Below, piece by piece: positions 8,151 through 17,827 of a stretch of DNA of 54,097 nt; the first letter of the stretch is position 1; each line of letters opens with the position of its first letter. The notes below the pieces were generated by a model. It worked only from the letters and a program-made list of their open reading frames with translations, ran no database searches and was not told the origin of the DNA. Made by a program: the position numbers and the translations under genes. Source of the stretch: Bacillota bacterium (lineage in GTDB: Bacteria > Bacillota > Clostridia > Lachnospirales > Lachnospiraceae); contig JAFAGA010000034.1 in the NCBI GenBank assembly GCA_023423045.1, positions 1-54,097 on the forward strand, written 5' to 3'.

Positions 8151-8993
8151 CTACAGGCTCCTGCTCACATGCCTGTTCACATGACAGCAGATATTGACTG
8201 CAACCGGCAAGCCCGCAATATGGGTTGGATAGGTTTCAATATTTACCCCCAGGGCTGTTATCCTGCCTCCAAGACCTCCCGGCCCGATTCCCAGCCGGTT
8301 AATCTGCTCCAGCAGTTCTTCCTCCAGCTTATGGATATGCTCCAGAGGAGAGGGTTTGTCCATGCTTCTTGTTAAGGCTTTTTTTGCCAGAATTGCGCAT
8401 TTCTCAAAGCTTCCGCCAATTCCAACTCCGACTACGATGGGCGGACAGGCATTGGGACCTGCAAGCTTAACTGCTTCAATTACCGCATTCTTAACGCCTG
8501 TGACGCCATCCGAGGGCTTAAGCATATAGATGCGGCTCATATTCTCACTGCCAAATCCCTTGGGTGCAACCGTCAATTCCAGCCCGTCACCCGGAACAAT
8601 TTCGTAATGAATAATACCTGGGGTATTATCGCCGGTATTATTTCGGACCAGGGGATCTCCTACCACTGATTTACGAAGGTAGCCTTCCTCATAGCCCCGC
8701 CTAATTCCCTCATTAATGGCCTCCTCCAAAGATCCGCCTTCCACATGAAGCTCCTGTCCCAGAGTAACAAAGACGATTGCCATTCCCGTATCCTGGCAGA
8801 TAGGAATATTATCACTGGCAGCAATATCAAGATTCTCACTCAATTGATCAAGAATCTGCCTGCCCAGCAGGCTTTCTTCCTCCTGGCAGGCACCCCTGAT
8901 TCTGGATTCTACATCAGAAGCCAACTGATAGTTGGCTTCAATGCACATCTCTTTTATGCTGTTAATAATTTCATCGGTATTAATCGTTCTCAT
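8151..8993 (-). CDS. fumA: Class I fumarate hydratase, alpha (N-terminal) subunit
   Basis: The 280-residue catalytic subunit that holds the [4Fe-4S] cluster. The three cluster cysteines are in 'IPICQDTGMAIVF' (about residue 60), 'GPNACPPIVVGVGIGGSFEKCAILAKKAL' and the C-terminal region; 'GLGGRITALGVNIETYPTHIAGLPVAVNICCHVNRH' is the conserved end, so it is full length. The ATG at 8993 lies inside the last codons of gyrA (14-base overlap), and its ribosome-binding site GAGGA is within gyrA, so expression is probably coupled to gyrase. It feeds malate/fumarate metabolism in an anaerobe with an incomplete TCA cycle. A tartrate dehydratase role cannot be excluded. Confidence 0.88.
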   Translation of the reverse strand: MRTINTDEIINSIKEMCIEANYQLASDVESRIRGACQEEESLLGRQILDQLSENLDIAASDNIPICQDTGMAIVFVTLGQELHVEGGSLEEAINEGIRRGYEEGYLRKSVVGDPLVRNNTGDNTPGIIHYEIVPGDGLELTVAPKGFGSENMSRIYMLKPSDGVTGVKNAVIEAVKLAGPNACPPIVVGVGIGGSFEKCAILAKKALTRSMDKPSPLEHIHKLEEELLEQINRLGIGPGGLGGRITALGVNIETYPTHIAGLPVAVNICCHVNRHVSRSL

Positions 8994-11598
8994 GCTGATT
9001 CTCTTCCTCATTCACCGCTTCTTCCGGAGAATCTTCCAATTCTTCGTCGTAAGCATCCTCTAATTCGAATTCGCTGGTATCTACTACCTGGTCTTCTTCA
9101 TCCAGCTCCTTCTCCAGATTCTTAATCAGCTCTTCTTCGGTAGTAGAATCTGTACTTTCTCTTACCTTGGTCATATTAGCTACCTTGATATTATTTGTGG
9201 TGTCGACATTCATCAGCTTCACACCGGAGGTGATTCTTCCCAGCACCGAAATATCACTTACGGCAATCCGGATTATAATTCCCTCTTTGGTAATCAGCAT
9301 CACTTCATTGTCTTCATTCACAGCCTTTACACCGATGACATCACCTGTTTTGTCTGTGATCTTATAGCATTTGACACCCTTGCCTCCTCTGCGCTGAACC
9401 GTAAACTCATCCATCTCGGTACGCTTGCCCAGGCCGTTCTCCGACACGAAGAGCAGGTATTGCCCCTGGGTATGGAGCTGCATTCCCACAATCTCATCAT
9501 CTTCATTCAGGGTCATACCGATAACACCCATGGAGGTTCTCCCGGTGGGGCGCACATCACGTTCATTAAAACGGATGCACATTCCATTCTTCGTTACCAG
9601 AATAATATCCTTCAAATGATTGGTTGATTTTACCTCAATCAATTCATCATCTTCTCTTAAATTAATCGCCTGAAGTCCGGATTTTCTGATATTCTCATAA
9701 TCACAAATGGGCGTCTTCTTCACAATTCCCTTCTTCGTTGCCATGAACAGGAATCGATCATTCTTATATTCCTTTAAGGGTATGATTGCCGTAATCCGCT
9801 CCTCAGGAAGCAGCTGCAGGAGATTGACAATTGCCGTACCCCTTGCCGTTCTGCCGGCTTCCGGAATCTCATATGCCTTCAGCCGGTATACTCTGCCCTT
9901 ATTGGTAAAGAACATAATGTAGTGATGATTAGTAGTCATCAGAAGATCCTCAATAAAATCTTCCTCGATGGTTTGCATCCCTTTTATTCCCTTGCCGCCG
10001 CGATGCTGACTTTTGAAATTATCAATGGTCATCCGCTTGATATATCCCAGCCTTGTCATAGCGATTACCGTATTCTCATTGGGAATCAGATCCTCCATGG
10101 AGATATCAAATTCATCAAAACCAATTCTTGTTCTTCTGTCATCCCCATATTTATCACGAATAAAGGTGATTTCTTCCTTGATTACACCTAACAATAGCTT
10201 CTCATCTGCGAGGATCGCCTTATATTCCGCTATCTTAACCATAAGATCCGCATACTCGGACTCCAGCCGCTCTCTTTCCAAGCCGGTCAATGCACGAAGT
10301 CTCATATCGATGATTGCCTGGGCCTGAACATCCGTAAAGGCAAAGCGCTCGATTAATTTTTCCTTTGCAGCGTTGCCGTTGGCGGAACCGCGGATAATCT
10401 TGATTACCTCATCAATATTATCAAGAGCAATAAGCAAGCCCTGTAAGATATGAGCACGCTCTTCCGCTTTATTTAAATCATAAATGGTCCTTCTTGTAAC
10501 AACTTCCTTCTGATGCTTCAGATAATAATCCAGCATCTGGTATAAATTGAGGATTCTTGGCTCATTATTCACCAAAGCCAGCATAATTACACCGAAGGTA
10601 TCCTGCAGCTGGGTATGTTTGTACAATTGATTCAAAAGAACATTGGCATTCACATCCCTGCGCAGCTCGATTGCAATTCTCATTCCCGTTCGGTCGGATT
10701 CATCCCGAAGCTCAGTAATTCCGTCAATCTTCTTTTCCTTCACCAGATCGGCAATCTTCTCAATCAAACGTGCCTTGTTCACCATATAAGGCAGCTCGGT
10801 TACAACAATACGGTTCTTACCGTTTGCCATAGGTTCAATATCAGTGACTGCTCGCACCCGAACCTTACCTCTGCCCGTCCGGTAAGCTTCCTGAATTCCC
10901 ATGGTTCCAAGAATCTCCGCTCCCGTAGGGAAATCCGGTCCCTTAATAATCTGCAGCAATTCATCTATGTCAGTTTCTCTGTCTTCTTCGATGTAGTTAT
11001 CAATTATCTTCAGAACACCATTAATAACCTCACGAAGATTGTGAGGCGGAATATTGGTGGCCATACCGACTGCAATACCGGATGTTCCGTTAACCAGCAA
11101 ATTCGGATATCTGGAGGGCAATACCAGGGGTTCCTTCTCCGTCTCATCAAAGTTCGGAGAAAAATCAACGGTGTCCTTATTGATGTCGGACAACATTTCC
11201 ATGGATATTTTGCTTAAACGGGCCTCGGTATAACGCATGGCCGCAGCTCCGTCACCATCCACAGATCCAAAGTTACCATGACCATCAATCAGCGGATATC
11301 TGGTTGAGAAATCCTGTGCCAATTTTACCAATGCCTCGTAAATTGAACTGTCACCGTGAGGATGGTATTTACCCATGGTATCACCGACAATACGCGCACA
11401 TTTACGGTGCGGCTTGTCAGGACCATTATTCAATTCAATCATTGCATATAAAATTCTTCTCTGTACCGGCTTTAAACCGTCCCTTACATCCGGCAGGGCG
11501 CGTGCTGCGATTACCGACATGGCATACTCAATATAGGAGTTTTCCATCGTTTTCTTCAGATCGACATCATGCACCTTGTCGAAGATATTCTCTTCCAT
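8980..11598 (-). CDS. gyrA: DNA gyrase subunit A
   Basis: The 872-residue DNA-cleaving subunit of gyrase. It starts with 'IEYAMSVIAARALPDVRDGLKPVQRRILYAM', has the catalytic Tyr in 'AAMRYTEARLS' (Tyr123) and the quinolone-resistance region 'HPHGDSSIYEAL' with Ser84 and Glu88, a combination usual in susceptible Gram-positives. The C-terminal DNA-wrapping domain carries the GyrA box QRRGGKG (about residue 740) and ends in a long acidic tail rich in Glu and Asp. It follows gyrB by 63 bases, in the standard order downstream of dnaA. The last codons overlap fumA. Confidence 0.98.
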   Translation of the reverse strand: MEENIFDKVHDVDLKKTMENSYIEYAMSVIAARALPDVRDGLKPVQRRILYAMIELNNGPDKPHRKCARIVGDTMGKYHPHGDSSIYEALVKLAQDFSTRYPLIDGHGNFGSVDGDGAAAMRYTEARLSKISMEMLSDINKDTVDFSPNFDETEKEPLVLPSRYPNLLVNGTSGIAVGMATNIPPHNLREVINGVLKIIDNYIEEDRETDIDELLQIIKGPDFPTGAEILGTMGIQEAYRTGRGKVRVRAVTDIEPMANGKNRIVVTELPYMVNKARLIEKIADLVKEKKIDGITELRDESDRTGMRIAIELRRDVNANVLLNQLYKHTQLQDTFGVIMLALVNNEPRILNLYQMLDYYLKHQKEVVTRRTIYDLNKAEERAHILQGLLIALDNIDEVIKIIRGSANGNAAKEKLIERFAFTDVQAQAIIDMRLRALTGLERERLESEYADLMVKIAEYKAILADEKLLLGVIKEEITFIRDKYGDDRRTRIGFDEFDISMEDLIPNENTVIAMTRLGYIKRMTIDNFKSQHRGGKGIKGMQTIEEDFIEDLLMTTNHHYIMFFTNKGRVYRLKAYEIPEAGRTARGTAIVNLLQLLPEERITAIIPLKEYKNDRFLFMATKKGIVKKTPICDYENIRKSGLQAINLREDDELIEVKSTNHLKDIILVTKNGMCIRFNERDVRPTGRTSMGVIGMTLNEDDEIVGMQLHTQGQYLLFVSENGLGKRTEMDEFTVQRRGGKGVKCYKITDKTGDVIGVKAVNEDNEVMLITKEGIIIRIAVSDISVLGRITSGVKLMNVDTTNNIKVANMTKVRESTDSTTEEELIKNLEKELDEEDQVVDTSEFELEDAYDEELEDSPEEAVNEEENQHEND

Positions 11599-11661
11599 CG
11601 TTTTTCCTCCGTTTTTTGCTTTTTAACCCTCCGCCTGAAACCTACTTCCGGAAAAAGCTGT

Positions 11662-13572
11662 TTATATATCAAGATTCTTTACATATTTTGCATTTGCCTC
11701 AATGAATTCTCTTCTTGGCTCCACCTTATCACCCATCAGAGTCGTGAAAGTCATATCGATTTCTGAGGAGTTCTCCTCATCCATGCTGACACGAAGCAGC
11801 ACTCTTTTCTCCGGATCCATGGTAGTATCCCACAGCTGCTCCGCATCCATCTCTCCAAGGCCCTTATAGCGTTGAATCTTGTTATTGGAATCCCTTCCGA
11901 TCTCCGTCAATATCCCGTTCAGTTCTTCATCGCTGTAAGCATAGCGTACCGTTTTATTCTTCTCCACCTTATAGAGCGGAGGCTGAGCCAGGTAGATATA
12001 GCCCTGCTTAATCAGCTCCGGCATAAAGCGGTAGAGGAACGTCAGCAGTAACGTGCTGATATGGGCACCGTCCACATCCGCATCAGTCATTATAATAATT
12101 TTATGGTAACGAAGTCTGCTAATATCAAAATCATCAGAAATTCCGGTTCCAAAGGCTGTAATCATTGCTTTGATTTCGTTATTCACCAATATCTTATCCA
12201 ACCGGGATTTCTCAACATTAAGAATCTTACCCCTCAGAGGCAGAATTGCCTGAGTAGCTCTGGTTCGTGCCGTTTTTGCTGAACCTCCCGCAGAATCTCC
12301 CTCAACAATATAGATTTCGCACTTGGTAGGATCTTTTTCCGAGCAGTCCGCCAGCTTGCCGGGAAGGCTCATTCCCTCCAGGGCTGTCTTTCTTCTGGTT
12401 AGATCTCTGGCCTTTCTTGCGGCATCCCTCGCTCTCTGGGCAAGGATTGCCTTCTCGACAATAACTCTTGCCACTTGAGGATTCTGCTCCAGGAAATAGG
12501 TCAGCTGTTCGCTGACAATACTGTCCACCGCTCCCCTGGCCTCGGAATTACCCAGCTTCTGTTTTGTCTGTCCTTCAAACTGGGGCTCTGAAATCTTAAT
12601 GCTTATAATTGCTGTCAGACCTTCCCGGATATCCTCTCCGGAAAGATTCTGCTCATTGTCCTTAAGATATTTCATCCCTCTGGCATAATCATTAAAGCTT
12701 TTTGTAATTGCATTCTTAAAGCCTGCCAGATGGGTACCTCCCTCCGGGGTGGTTATGTTATTCACGAAACTGTAACAGCCTTCCGAAAAGCTGCTGTTAT
12801 GCTGAAGAGCAACCTCTACGTAAACTCCGTCTTTGATGCCTTCACAGTAGATAATATCCGAATACAGAGGGTCCTTATGACGGTTAAGATATTCCACATA
12901 CTCCTTGATGCCGCCGGCATAATGGAATACCCTTTCCTTTTCCTCTCCCTCTCTCTTATCACGGAGAATAATCTTAACATCCTTGGTAAGGAATGCCATC
13001 TCTCTCAACCGTTGTTTTAATATATCATAATCGTAGACTGTCTCTTCAAAAATATCCTTATCCGGCAAGAAGGATACCGTAGTTCCCCTGCAATCCGTAT
13101 CACCGATTTCCTCTAATTTTCCGCAGGCTTTGCCGCGTTCATATCTCTGAAAATATTTTTTTCCGTCCACACAGATTTCTACCGTCAGCCACTCGGAAAG
13201 AGCATTTACTACGGAAGCACCAACACCGTGGAGACCGCCGGAGACCTTATATCCTCCACCGCCGAACTTACCGCCGGCATGCAGAATGGTAAATACAACC
13301 TCAACGGAAGAAATGCCCTTTTTCTGGTTGATTCCTACAGGAATCCCTCTTCCGTTATCGATTACAGTTATGGAATTATTCTCATTAATGGTTACCTCGA
13401 TGGTATCACAGTAACCGGCAAGGGCCTCATCCACCGCATTATCTACAATTTCGTAAACCAGGTGATGTAAGCCTTTGGAGGAAGTAGAACCGATATACAT
13501 ACCGGGCCGCTTCCTGACTGCCTCAAGTCCTTCCAATATTTGAATTTGATCTGCGCCGTATTCGTTGCTCAT
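11662..13572 (-). CDS. gyrB: DNA gyrase subunit B
   Basis: The 636-residue ATPase subunit of gyrase. The GHKL ATP-binding site is seen in 'EIVDNAVDEALAGYC', 'VIDNGRGIPVGI' and 'GLHGVGASVVNALS'. The Toprim metal-binding motifs are 'YIVEGDSAGGSA' and 'IMTDADVDGAHI', and the C-terminal 'QRYKGLGEMDAEQLWDTTMDP' contacts GyrA. The start at 13572 (MSNEYGADQIQ) has GGAGGAG immediately upstream; a codon 30 bases earlier would run into recF. The gene lies 16 bases after recF in the leftward dnaA-dnaN-yaaA-recF-gyrB-gyrA series. Confidence 0.98.
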   Translation of the reverse strand: MSNEYGADQIQILEGLEAVRKRPGMYIGSTSSKGLHHLVYEIVDNAVDEALAGYCDTIEVTINENNSITVIDNGRGIPVGINQKKGISSVEVVFTILHAGGKFGGGGYKVSGGLHGVGASVVNALSEWLTVEICVDGKKYFQRYERGKACGKLEEIGDTDCRGTTVSFLPDKDIFEETVYDYDILKQRLREMAFLTKDVKIILRDKREGEEKERVFHYAGGIKEYVEYLNRHKDPLYSDIIYCEGIKDGVYVEVALQHNSSFSEGCYSFVNNITTPEGGTHLAGFKNAITKSFNDYARGMKYLKDNEQNLSGEDIREGLTAIISIKISEPQFEGQTKQKLGNSEARGAVDSIVSEQLTYFLEQNPQVARVIVEKAILAQRARDAARKARDLTRRKTALEGMSLPGKLADCSEKDPTKCEIYIVEGDSAGGSAKTARTRATQAILPLRGKILNVEKSRLDKILVNNEIKAMITAFGTGISDDFDISRLRYHKIIIMTDADVDGAHISTLLLTFLYRFMPELIKQGYIYLAQPPLYKVEKNKTVRYAYSDEELNGILTEIGRDSNNKIQRYKGLGEMDAEQLWDTTMDPEKRVLLRVSMDEENSSEIDMTFTTLMGDKVEPRREFIEANAKYVKNLDI

Positions 13573-13588
13573 GATTTCTCCTCCAGTT

Positions 13589-14677
13589 TTATGGATTCTC
13601 ACATGTGACTGCCGCGTTCGCTACATGAAAAATCTTATTATATTTAAAACGATGGTTAACAAATTCCTCCAACCCCGTACAAGTAATAATCGTCTGTATA
13701 TCCCCGATGCTATTTAACAGATGGGTCTGCCTCTGCCTGTCAAGCTCGGACAGCACATCATCCAAAAGCAATATGGGATTTTCCCGGATTACGGATTTTA
13801 CCAGGTCTATTTCTGCCAGTTTACAAGAGAGAGCTGCTGTTCTTTGCTGCCCTTGGGAGCCATATTTACGAATGTCCACGGTTCCTAAGAGAAAACACAA
13901 ATCATCCCTGTGGGGTCCTACATGGGTCATCCTTAAATTCAAATCCCTCTCCAAGGATCTCTTTAATTTATCTTCGAAGTCGGAAGCTCTGACATTGGGC
14001 TCATATTCCAGGAATAATTCTTCCTTTCCGCCGGTAAGCCTCTTATGTATATCAGCAACCAGTTCATTTAATCGAAGAATAAACGAACTCCTCGCCTCAA
14101 TAATTTTTCTTCCATACTCCATCAGCTTCTCGTCCCATATATATAGTGTATCCAATAAATTCCTGTTATTACCAATCTGTTTTAATAAATTATTCCTTTG
14201 GGCAAGAACTTTATTATAATTTGTAAGATAATTGAGATAAATTTTATCCAGCTGACAAAGCTCCAAATCCAGGAATCTTCTCCTCTCCGCAGGACCGTTT
14301 TTTATAATATACAGATCCTCCGGCGAAAAAAACACAAGGTTTAGCATCCCGAATAATTCACCTTGTCTTTTAATAGGAATACCATCTATGGCAACTCCCT
14401 TTGCTTTATTCTTCTTTAAATGCAAATCGATTCTATGAGGAATCTGATTCTTTTCAAGAATAACTCGGACATGGGCCTCTTCCTGCTGGAACCTGATAAT
14501 TTCTTTATCCTTGCTGCCGCGATGGGATTTTGTCGTTCCGCAGAGATAGATTGCTTCCAGAATGTTTGTTTTTCCTTGGGCATTTTCTCCATATAAAATA
14601 TTGGTACCATTATGAAACTCCATACCAAGATTATAATAATTACGATAATCTTTGAGTTCCAGGGATTTTATAATCAT
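13589..14677 (-). CDS. recF: DNA replication/repair ATPase RecF
   Basis: A 362-residue SMC-like ATPase that loads RecA at single-strand gaps together with RecO and RecR. The Walker A is 'GENAQGKTNILEA' (about residues 30-42), the ABC signature 'YGSQGQQRTAALSCKLAE', and the Walker B/D-loop 'ILLLDDVLSELD'. 'LKLKDYRNY'-like sequence at the N-terminus and 'RRFLDLELCQL' are also typical. Length matches the family. It sits between yaaA and gyrB, as in other Firmicutes. Confidence 0.97.
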   Translation of the reverse strand: MIIKSLELKDYRNYYNLGMEFHNGTNILYGENAQGKTNILEAIYLCGTTKSHRGSKDKEIIRFQQEEAHVRVILEKNQIPHRIDLHLKKNKAKGVAIDGIPIKRQGELFGMLNLVFFSPEDLYIIKNGPAERRRFLDLELCQLDKIYLNYLTNYNKVLAQRNNLLKQIGNNRNLLDTLYIWDEKLMEYGRKIIEARSSFILRLNELVADIHKRLTGGKEELFLEYEPNVRASDFEDKLKRSLERDLNLRMTHVGPHRDDLCFLLGTVDIRKYGSQGQQRTAALSCKLAEIDLVKSVIRENPILLLDDVLSELDRQRQTHLLNSIGDIQTIITCTGLEEFVNHRFKYNKIFHVANAAVTCENP

Positions 14678-14726
14678 AGCTGCACCAGAATTTCTTTCTT
14701 AAACCAGAATAATTTTCTTCTCTGTC

Positions 14727-14939
14727 TTATTTTACAATCTTGATCTGCTCGCCGTCAAACTCAACCAGATCTCCGTCATGGAGCTTCTTTCCCCTTTGGG
14801 TCTCCACAACACCATTCACCTTAACTCTGCCGTCCAAAATCTCTTCTTTTGCTCCGACGCCAGAATCCACCAGGCCTGCCGCTTTCAGCGCCTGCCCCAG
14901 TTTAATGAATTCTTCTCTTAATTTAATCTGATGCATCAA
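14727..14939 (-). CDS. yaaA: S4-domain RNA-binding protein YaaA
   Basis: A 70-residue protein that is almost entirely an S4 RNA-binding fold: 'IKLREEFIKLGQALKAAGLVDSGVGAKEEILDGRVKVNGVVETQRGKKLHDGD'. The position between dnaN and recF is conserved across Firmicutes, where the gene is called yaaA. A role in large ribosomal subunit assembly has been suggested for the family. Two adjacent ATGs are possible; the second would shorten the product by one residue. Confidence 0.92.
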   Translation of the reverse strand: MMHQIKLREEFIKLGQALKAAGLVDSGVGAKEEILDGRVKVNGVVETQRGKKLHDGDLVEFDGEQIKIVK

Positions 14940-14965
14940 TTACCTTCCTTTCGCTTTTTACTGCA

Positions 14966-16075
14966 TTATACTGCCACATTAATATTAACAGGCAGAATCA
15001 AATAAATATAGGACTGATCCTTGTCACGGATAAAGCAAGGCGCCTTTGCATTGATTAAATAGATGTCAACTGTTTCATCATCAATAACACGCAGAGCATC
15101 CAACAGGAATTTCGGATTAAATCCGATGACAATATCCTTGCCCTCCAGGGTAATATCAATCTCTTCATTCATGGATCCGATCGCTGTATTGATCTTTAAC
15201 TCGAAATTATTATTCCTAATATCAATAATAATAGGCTTTTTGTCTGTTTCCCTAATCAACAGGGAAGCTCTCTCGATACAATTTTGAAGCTCCTTCTTAT
15301 TGATTGTAACCTTTGTCTCATAATCGCTGGAAAGCATCTGGTCAATGCGGTAATACTCTCCCTCGATGAGCCTGGTCAGCACCACCGTATCATCAAACTC
15401 AAACAAAGCATGCTTCTCCGTAAAGAAAATATGAACCATGGAGGAAACCTCACCGGAAAGAATCTTGCTTATTTCATTCAAGGTCTTGCCGGGTACGATA
15501 ACCTTACGGTTTTCATAGGAGTCCTTCATAAAAATCTTACGAATGGAGATTCTGTGTCCGTCCAGGGATATTACTCGAAGCTCATTATCCTTTATCTCAA
15601 ATAGTTCTCCTGTCATGATCTTATTGCTTTCATTGTCGGAAATGGAAAAGACAGTCTGACGGATAATTTCCTTTAATGTAAACTGGGATAATACAATGGG
15701 ATTCTCCTTTTCTATTCTGGGAAGTCCGGGAAACTCTTCGCTGGATCTTCCTGAGATAGAGAACTTTGCCTTCTCACAGATGATTTCCGTCATATAATTT
15801 TGATCCGTTGTGATGCTTACTTCATTCTCCGGAAGTCTTCGGACAATCTCAGAGAAAATCTTAGCGTTAAGAGCTACGGTTCCGGCTTCTGCCACATTAC
15901 CCTTAACCAGGGTTTCTATGCCAAGCTCCATATCGTTGGCGGTCAGCTTAATACAGTCACCGCTCGCTTCTATAATCAGACATTCCAATATGGGCATCGT
16001 TGATTTCACCGGCACTGCTTTTAATACGATATTAACACCATTTAAAAGATCCGCTTTCTGACATTGGATTTTCAT
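14966..16075 (-). CDS. dnaN: DNA polymerase III sliding clamp (beta subunit)
   Basis: The 369-residue processivity clamp. 'MKIQCQKADLLNGVNIVLKAVPVKSTMPILECLIIEA' is the usual N-terminus, and three clamp repeats follow, with 'DGHRISIRKIF' and 'VIGFNPKFLLDALRVID' conserved. The start at 16075 is preferred because GGGAG lies just upstream and homology begins there; the longer frame from 16141 adds 22 residues without family similarity. The C-terminus lacks the usual M-P-[MV]-R ending and reads 'YLILPVNINVAV', a variant seen as 'LPV' in clostridial clamps. It follows dnaA by a 306-base gap containing DnaA-box-like sites. Confidence 0.96.
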   Translation of the reverse strand: MKIQCQKADLLNGVNIVLKAVPVKSTMPILECLIIEASGDCIKLTANDMELGIETLVKGNVAEAGTVALNAKIFSEIVRRLPENEVSITTDQNYMTEIICEKAKFSISGRSSEEFPGLPRIEKENPIVLSQFTLKEIIRQTVFSISDNESNKIMTGELFEIKDNELRVISLDGHRISIRKIFMKDSYENRKVIVPGKTLNEISKILSGEVSSMVHIFFTEKHALFEFDDTVVLTRLIEGEYYRIDQMLSSDYETKVTINKKELQNCIERASLLIRETDKKPIIIDIRNNNFELKINTAIGSMNEEIDITLEGKDIVIGFNPKFLLDALRVIDDETVDIYLINAKAPCFIRDKDQSYIYLILPVNINVAV

Positions 16076-16290
16076 ATGTGTATAATCTCCCTTCACATGC
16101 TTTATAGAAATATATAAAAGATTCTTAGTAGTCTTATTCATAAGGGGCGTGAATTTGTTGATATCTGCTTTTCGGCCTTAAGAATCAAGGGTTAGGACCA
16201 TTGATAAAGCGGCAGGATTCTAGGGTTTTGCTATGTGGATGAAAGTATAATTAATAACATACATAAATTGTAAATTATATTGTAAACAGA

Positions 16291-16321
16291 ATATCAACGA
16301 TTTATCAACTGAGTATCAACA
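16291..16321 (+). promoter_or_regulatory. Three DnaA-box-like 9-mers phased at 11 bp
   Basis: ATATCAACG (16291), TTATCAACT (16302) and GTATCAACA (16313) lie in the gap between dnaN and dnaA. Each keeps the TATC(C/A)AC core of the consensus TTATCCACA, and their starts are exactly 11 bases apart. They probably bind DnaA, either as part of the origin or to regulate dnaN. Confidence 0.55.
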
Positions 16322-16330
16322 GCAGTTGTA

Positions 16331-16369
16331 AAGTTACAGTTCAACCTGCGATATTCTGAATTGTAACTT
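16331..16369. repeat. 13-bp inverted repeat beside the dnaA stop codon
   Basis: AAGTTACAGTTCA (16331-16343) pairs with TGAATTGTAACTT (16357-16369) at 12 of 13 positions, with a 13-base loop. It sits just past dnaA. No T tract follows, so it may be a weak terminator or processing hairpin. It resembles the inverted repeat at 21217-21251. Confidence 0.55.
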
Positions 16370-16381
16370 ATGTAAAACGAC

Positions 16382-17734
16382 TTACTCCGGATTGATCTTC
16401 TTAATTAATACATCAATGGTATTACGTAAGGATATATCCTTCTCAATATCACCGGCAACCTTATCATAGCCATGGAGCACCGTGGAGTGATCCCGGTTAC
16501 CCAGACTCTTTCCAATCTCTGTTACAGATAGTTCGGTAAGTTTTCTGCATAAATACATTACGATCTGTCTGGGATATGAAATATTCCTGCTTTTATCTTT
16601 AGAATAGATCTCGGCAGGTGTCAGATTATGATGCTCTGCAACTACCTCGACGATGAATTCAACGGTAATAACCTTCTTCTCATTAGGAGAAATGATATCT
16701 TGAAGGGCTTCTTCCGCCAGCAGCAGATTCAGCTCTCTCTTCTTTAGTCTGGAGAAAGCGACGATCTTCGTCAAAGCACCCTCCAGTTCTCGGATATTAG
16801 ATTTAATGTTATTGGCAATATAGCGGAGAACTTCTTCATCAATTTTTAAACCGTCCAGCTCTTCCTTCTTGCGTAGAATTGCCATTCTGGTCTCATAATC
16901 CGGTGACTGGATATCCGCCAGCAGGCCGTGTTCAAAACGGGAACGAAGCCTGTCCTCCAGGGTAAGCATTTCTTTGGGAGGGCGGTCACTGGAGATGATA
17001 ATCTGCTTTTTAGATTCATGGAGGGTATTAAAAGTATGGAAGAATTCCTCCTGGGTTCTTTCCTTACCTATTATAAATTGAATATCATCAATGAGGAGAA
17101 TATCAATTGACCGGTACTTGTCCCTGAATTGATTGGTTGTATTCTTTTGGATTGCATCAATCAGCTCGTTGGTAAATTTCTCACTGGTGACATAGAGAAC
17201 TTTGGTATCGGGATTCTGGCCCAGCACAAAATGGGCTATGGAGTGCATAAGATGGGTCTTACCAAGTCCAACGCCGCCATAAATAAAAAGCGGGTTGTAT
17301 ATTTCACCCGGATTCTCTGCTACGGCTAAGGCTGCAGCTCTTGCAAATTCATTATTTCCACCGACAACAAAGGTATCAAAGGTATATCTGCCATTCAAAA
17401 ATGTGGGACCATTGCTTTTTTTCTTCACCGGGGTCTGTTCCGGAATAGTTTCTATAGAATCAATCTGACTTTGAAGAATAAACCGTATTTCGTAAGGTTC
17501 ATTCAAAATCTCTTCAATTGCAACCTTCAGAAGCAATTCATATTTGTTGCGTATCACATTAATACTTGGAGGTCCAATCCGCTCGTCATTAATTAGAATC
17601 GTAATAACGTGGTCTGTTACATCATATACCTTAAGAGGTTTTAGCCAGGTATTGTAAGAAACATCCGTTACCCCGTATTCTGATCTTAAATATTTTAAAA
17701 TACCGTCCCATTTGGATTGAATTAAATTCTTCAT
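16382..17734 (-). CDS. dnaA: Chromosomal replication initiator DnaA
   Basis: The 450-residue AAA+ initiator. Domain I begins 'WDGILKYLRSEYGVTDVSYNTWLKPL'. The Walker A is 'YGGVGLGKTHLMHSI' (about residues 150-164), the Walker B 'DILLIDDIQFI', and the sensor-2 region contains 'LRSRFEHGLLADIQ'. Domain IV ends with the DNA-binding signature 'SLGNRDHSTVLHGYDKV'. The start at 17734 is preferred over 17746 because GGAGG lies five bases upstream of it. Genes run away from both sides of this locus, and DnaA-box-like sites flank it, which marks the origin. Confidence 0.98.
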   Translation of the reverse strand: MKNLIQSKWDGILKYLRSEYGVTDVSYNTWLKPLKVYDVTDHVITILINDERIGPPSINVIRNKYELLLKVAIEEILNEPYEIRFILQSQIDSIETIPEQTPVKKKSNGPTFLNGRYTFDTFVVGGNNEFARAAALAVAENPGEIYNPLFIYGGVGLGKTHLMHSIAHFVLGQNPDTKVLYVTSEKFTNELIDAIQKNTTNQFRDKYRSIDILLIDDIQFIIGKERTQEEFFHTFNTLHESKKQIIISSDRPPKEMLTLEDRLRSRFEHGLLADIQSPDYETRMAILRKKEELDGLKIDEEVLRYIANNIKSNIRELEGALTKIVAFSRLKKRELNLLLAEEALQDIISPNEKKVITVEFIVEVVAEHHNLTPAEIYSKDKSRNISYPRQIVMYLCRKLTELSVTEIGKSLGNRDHSTVLHGYDKVAGDIEKDISLRNTIDVLIKKINPE

Positions 17735-17766
17735 TGCAGCCTCCATTAATACTCACATAGTTATAT

Positions 17767-17793
17767 ATTATAACAAATTTATTAAATTTTCAA
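17767..17793 (-). promoter_or_regulatory. Candidate dnaA promoter
   Basis: On the minus strand, TATAAT (17767-17772) lies 33 bases before the dnaA start codon with TTGAAA (17788-17793) upstream, but the spacer is only 15 bases. An alternative -10 (TAATAT) restores 17. The exact hexamers are uncertain. Confidence 0.4.
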
Positions 17794-17827
17794 TGGTCAA
17801 TATGCCTTTCTTTATTTTTTAGGCCTC

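Noticed and set aside
16076..16141. N-terminal extension of dnaN from the ATG at 16141
   Set aside because: Family similarity starts at MKIQCQKADLL, which has its own ribosome-binding site.
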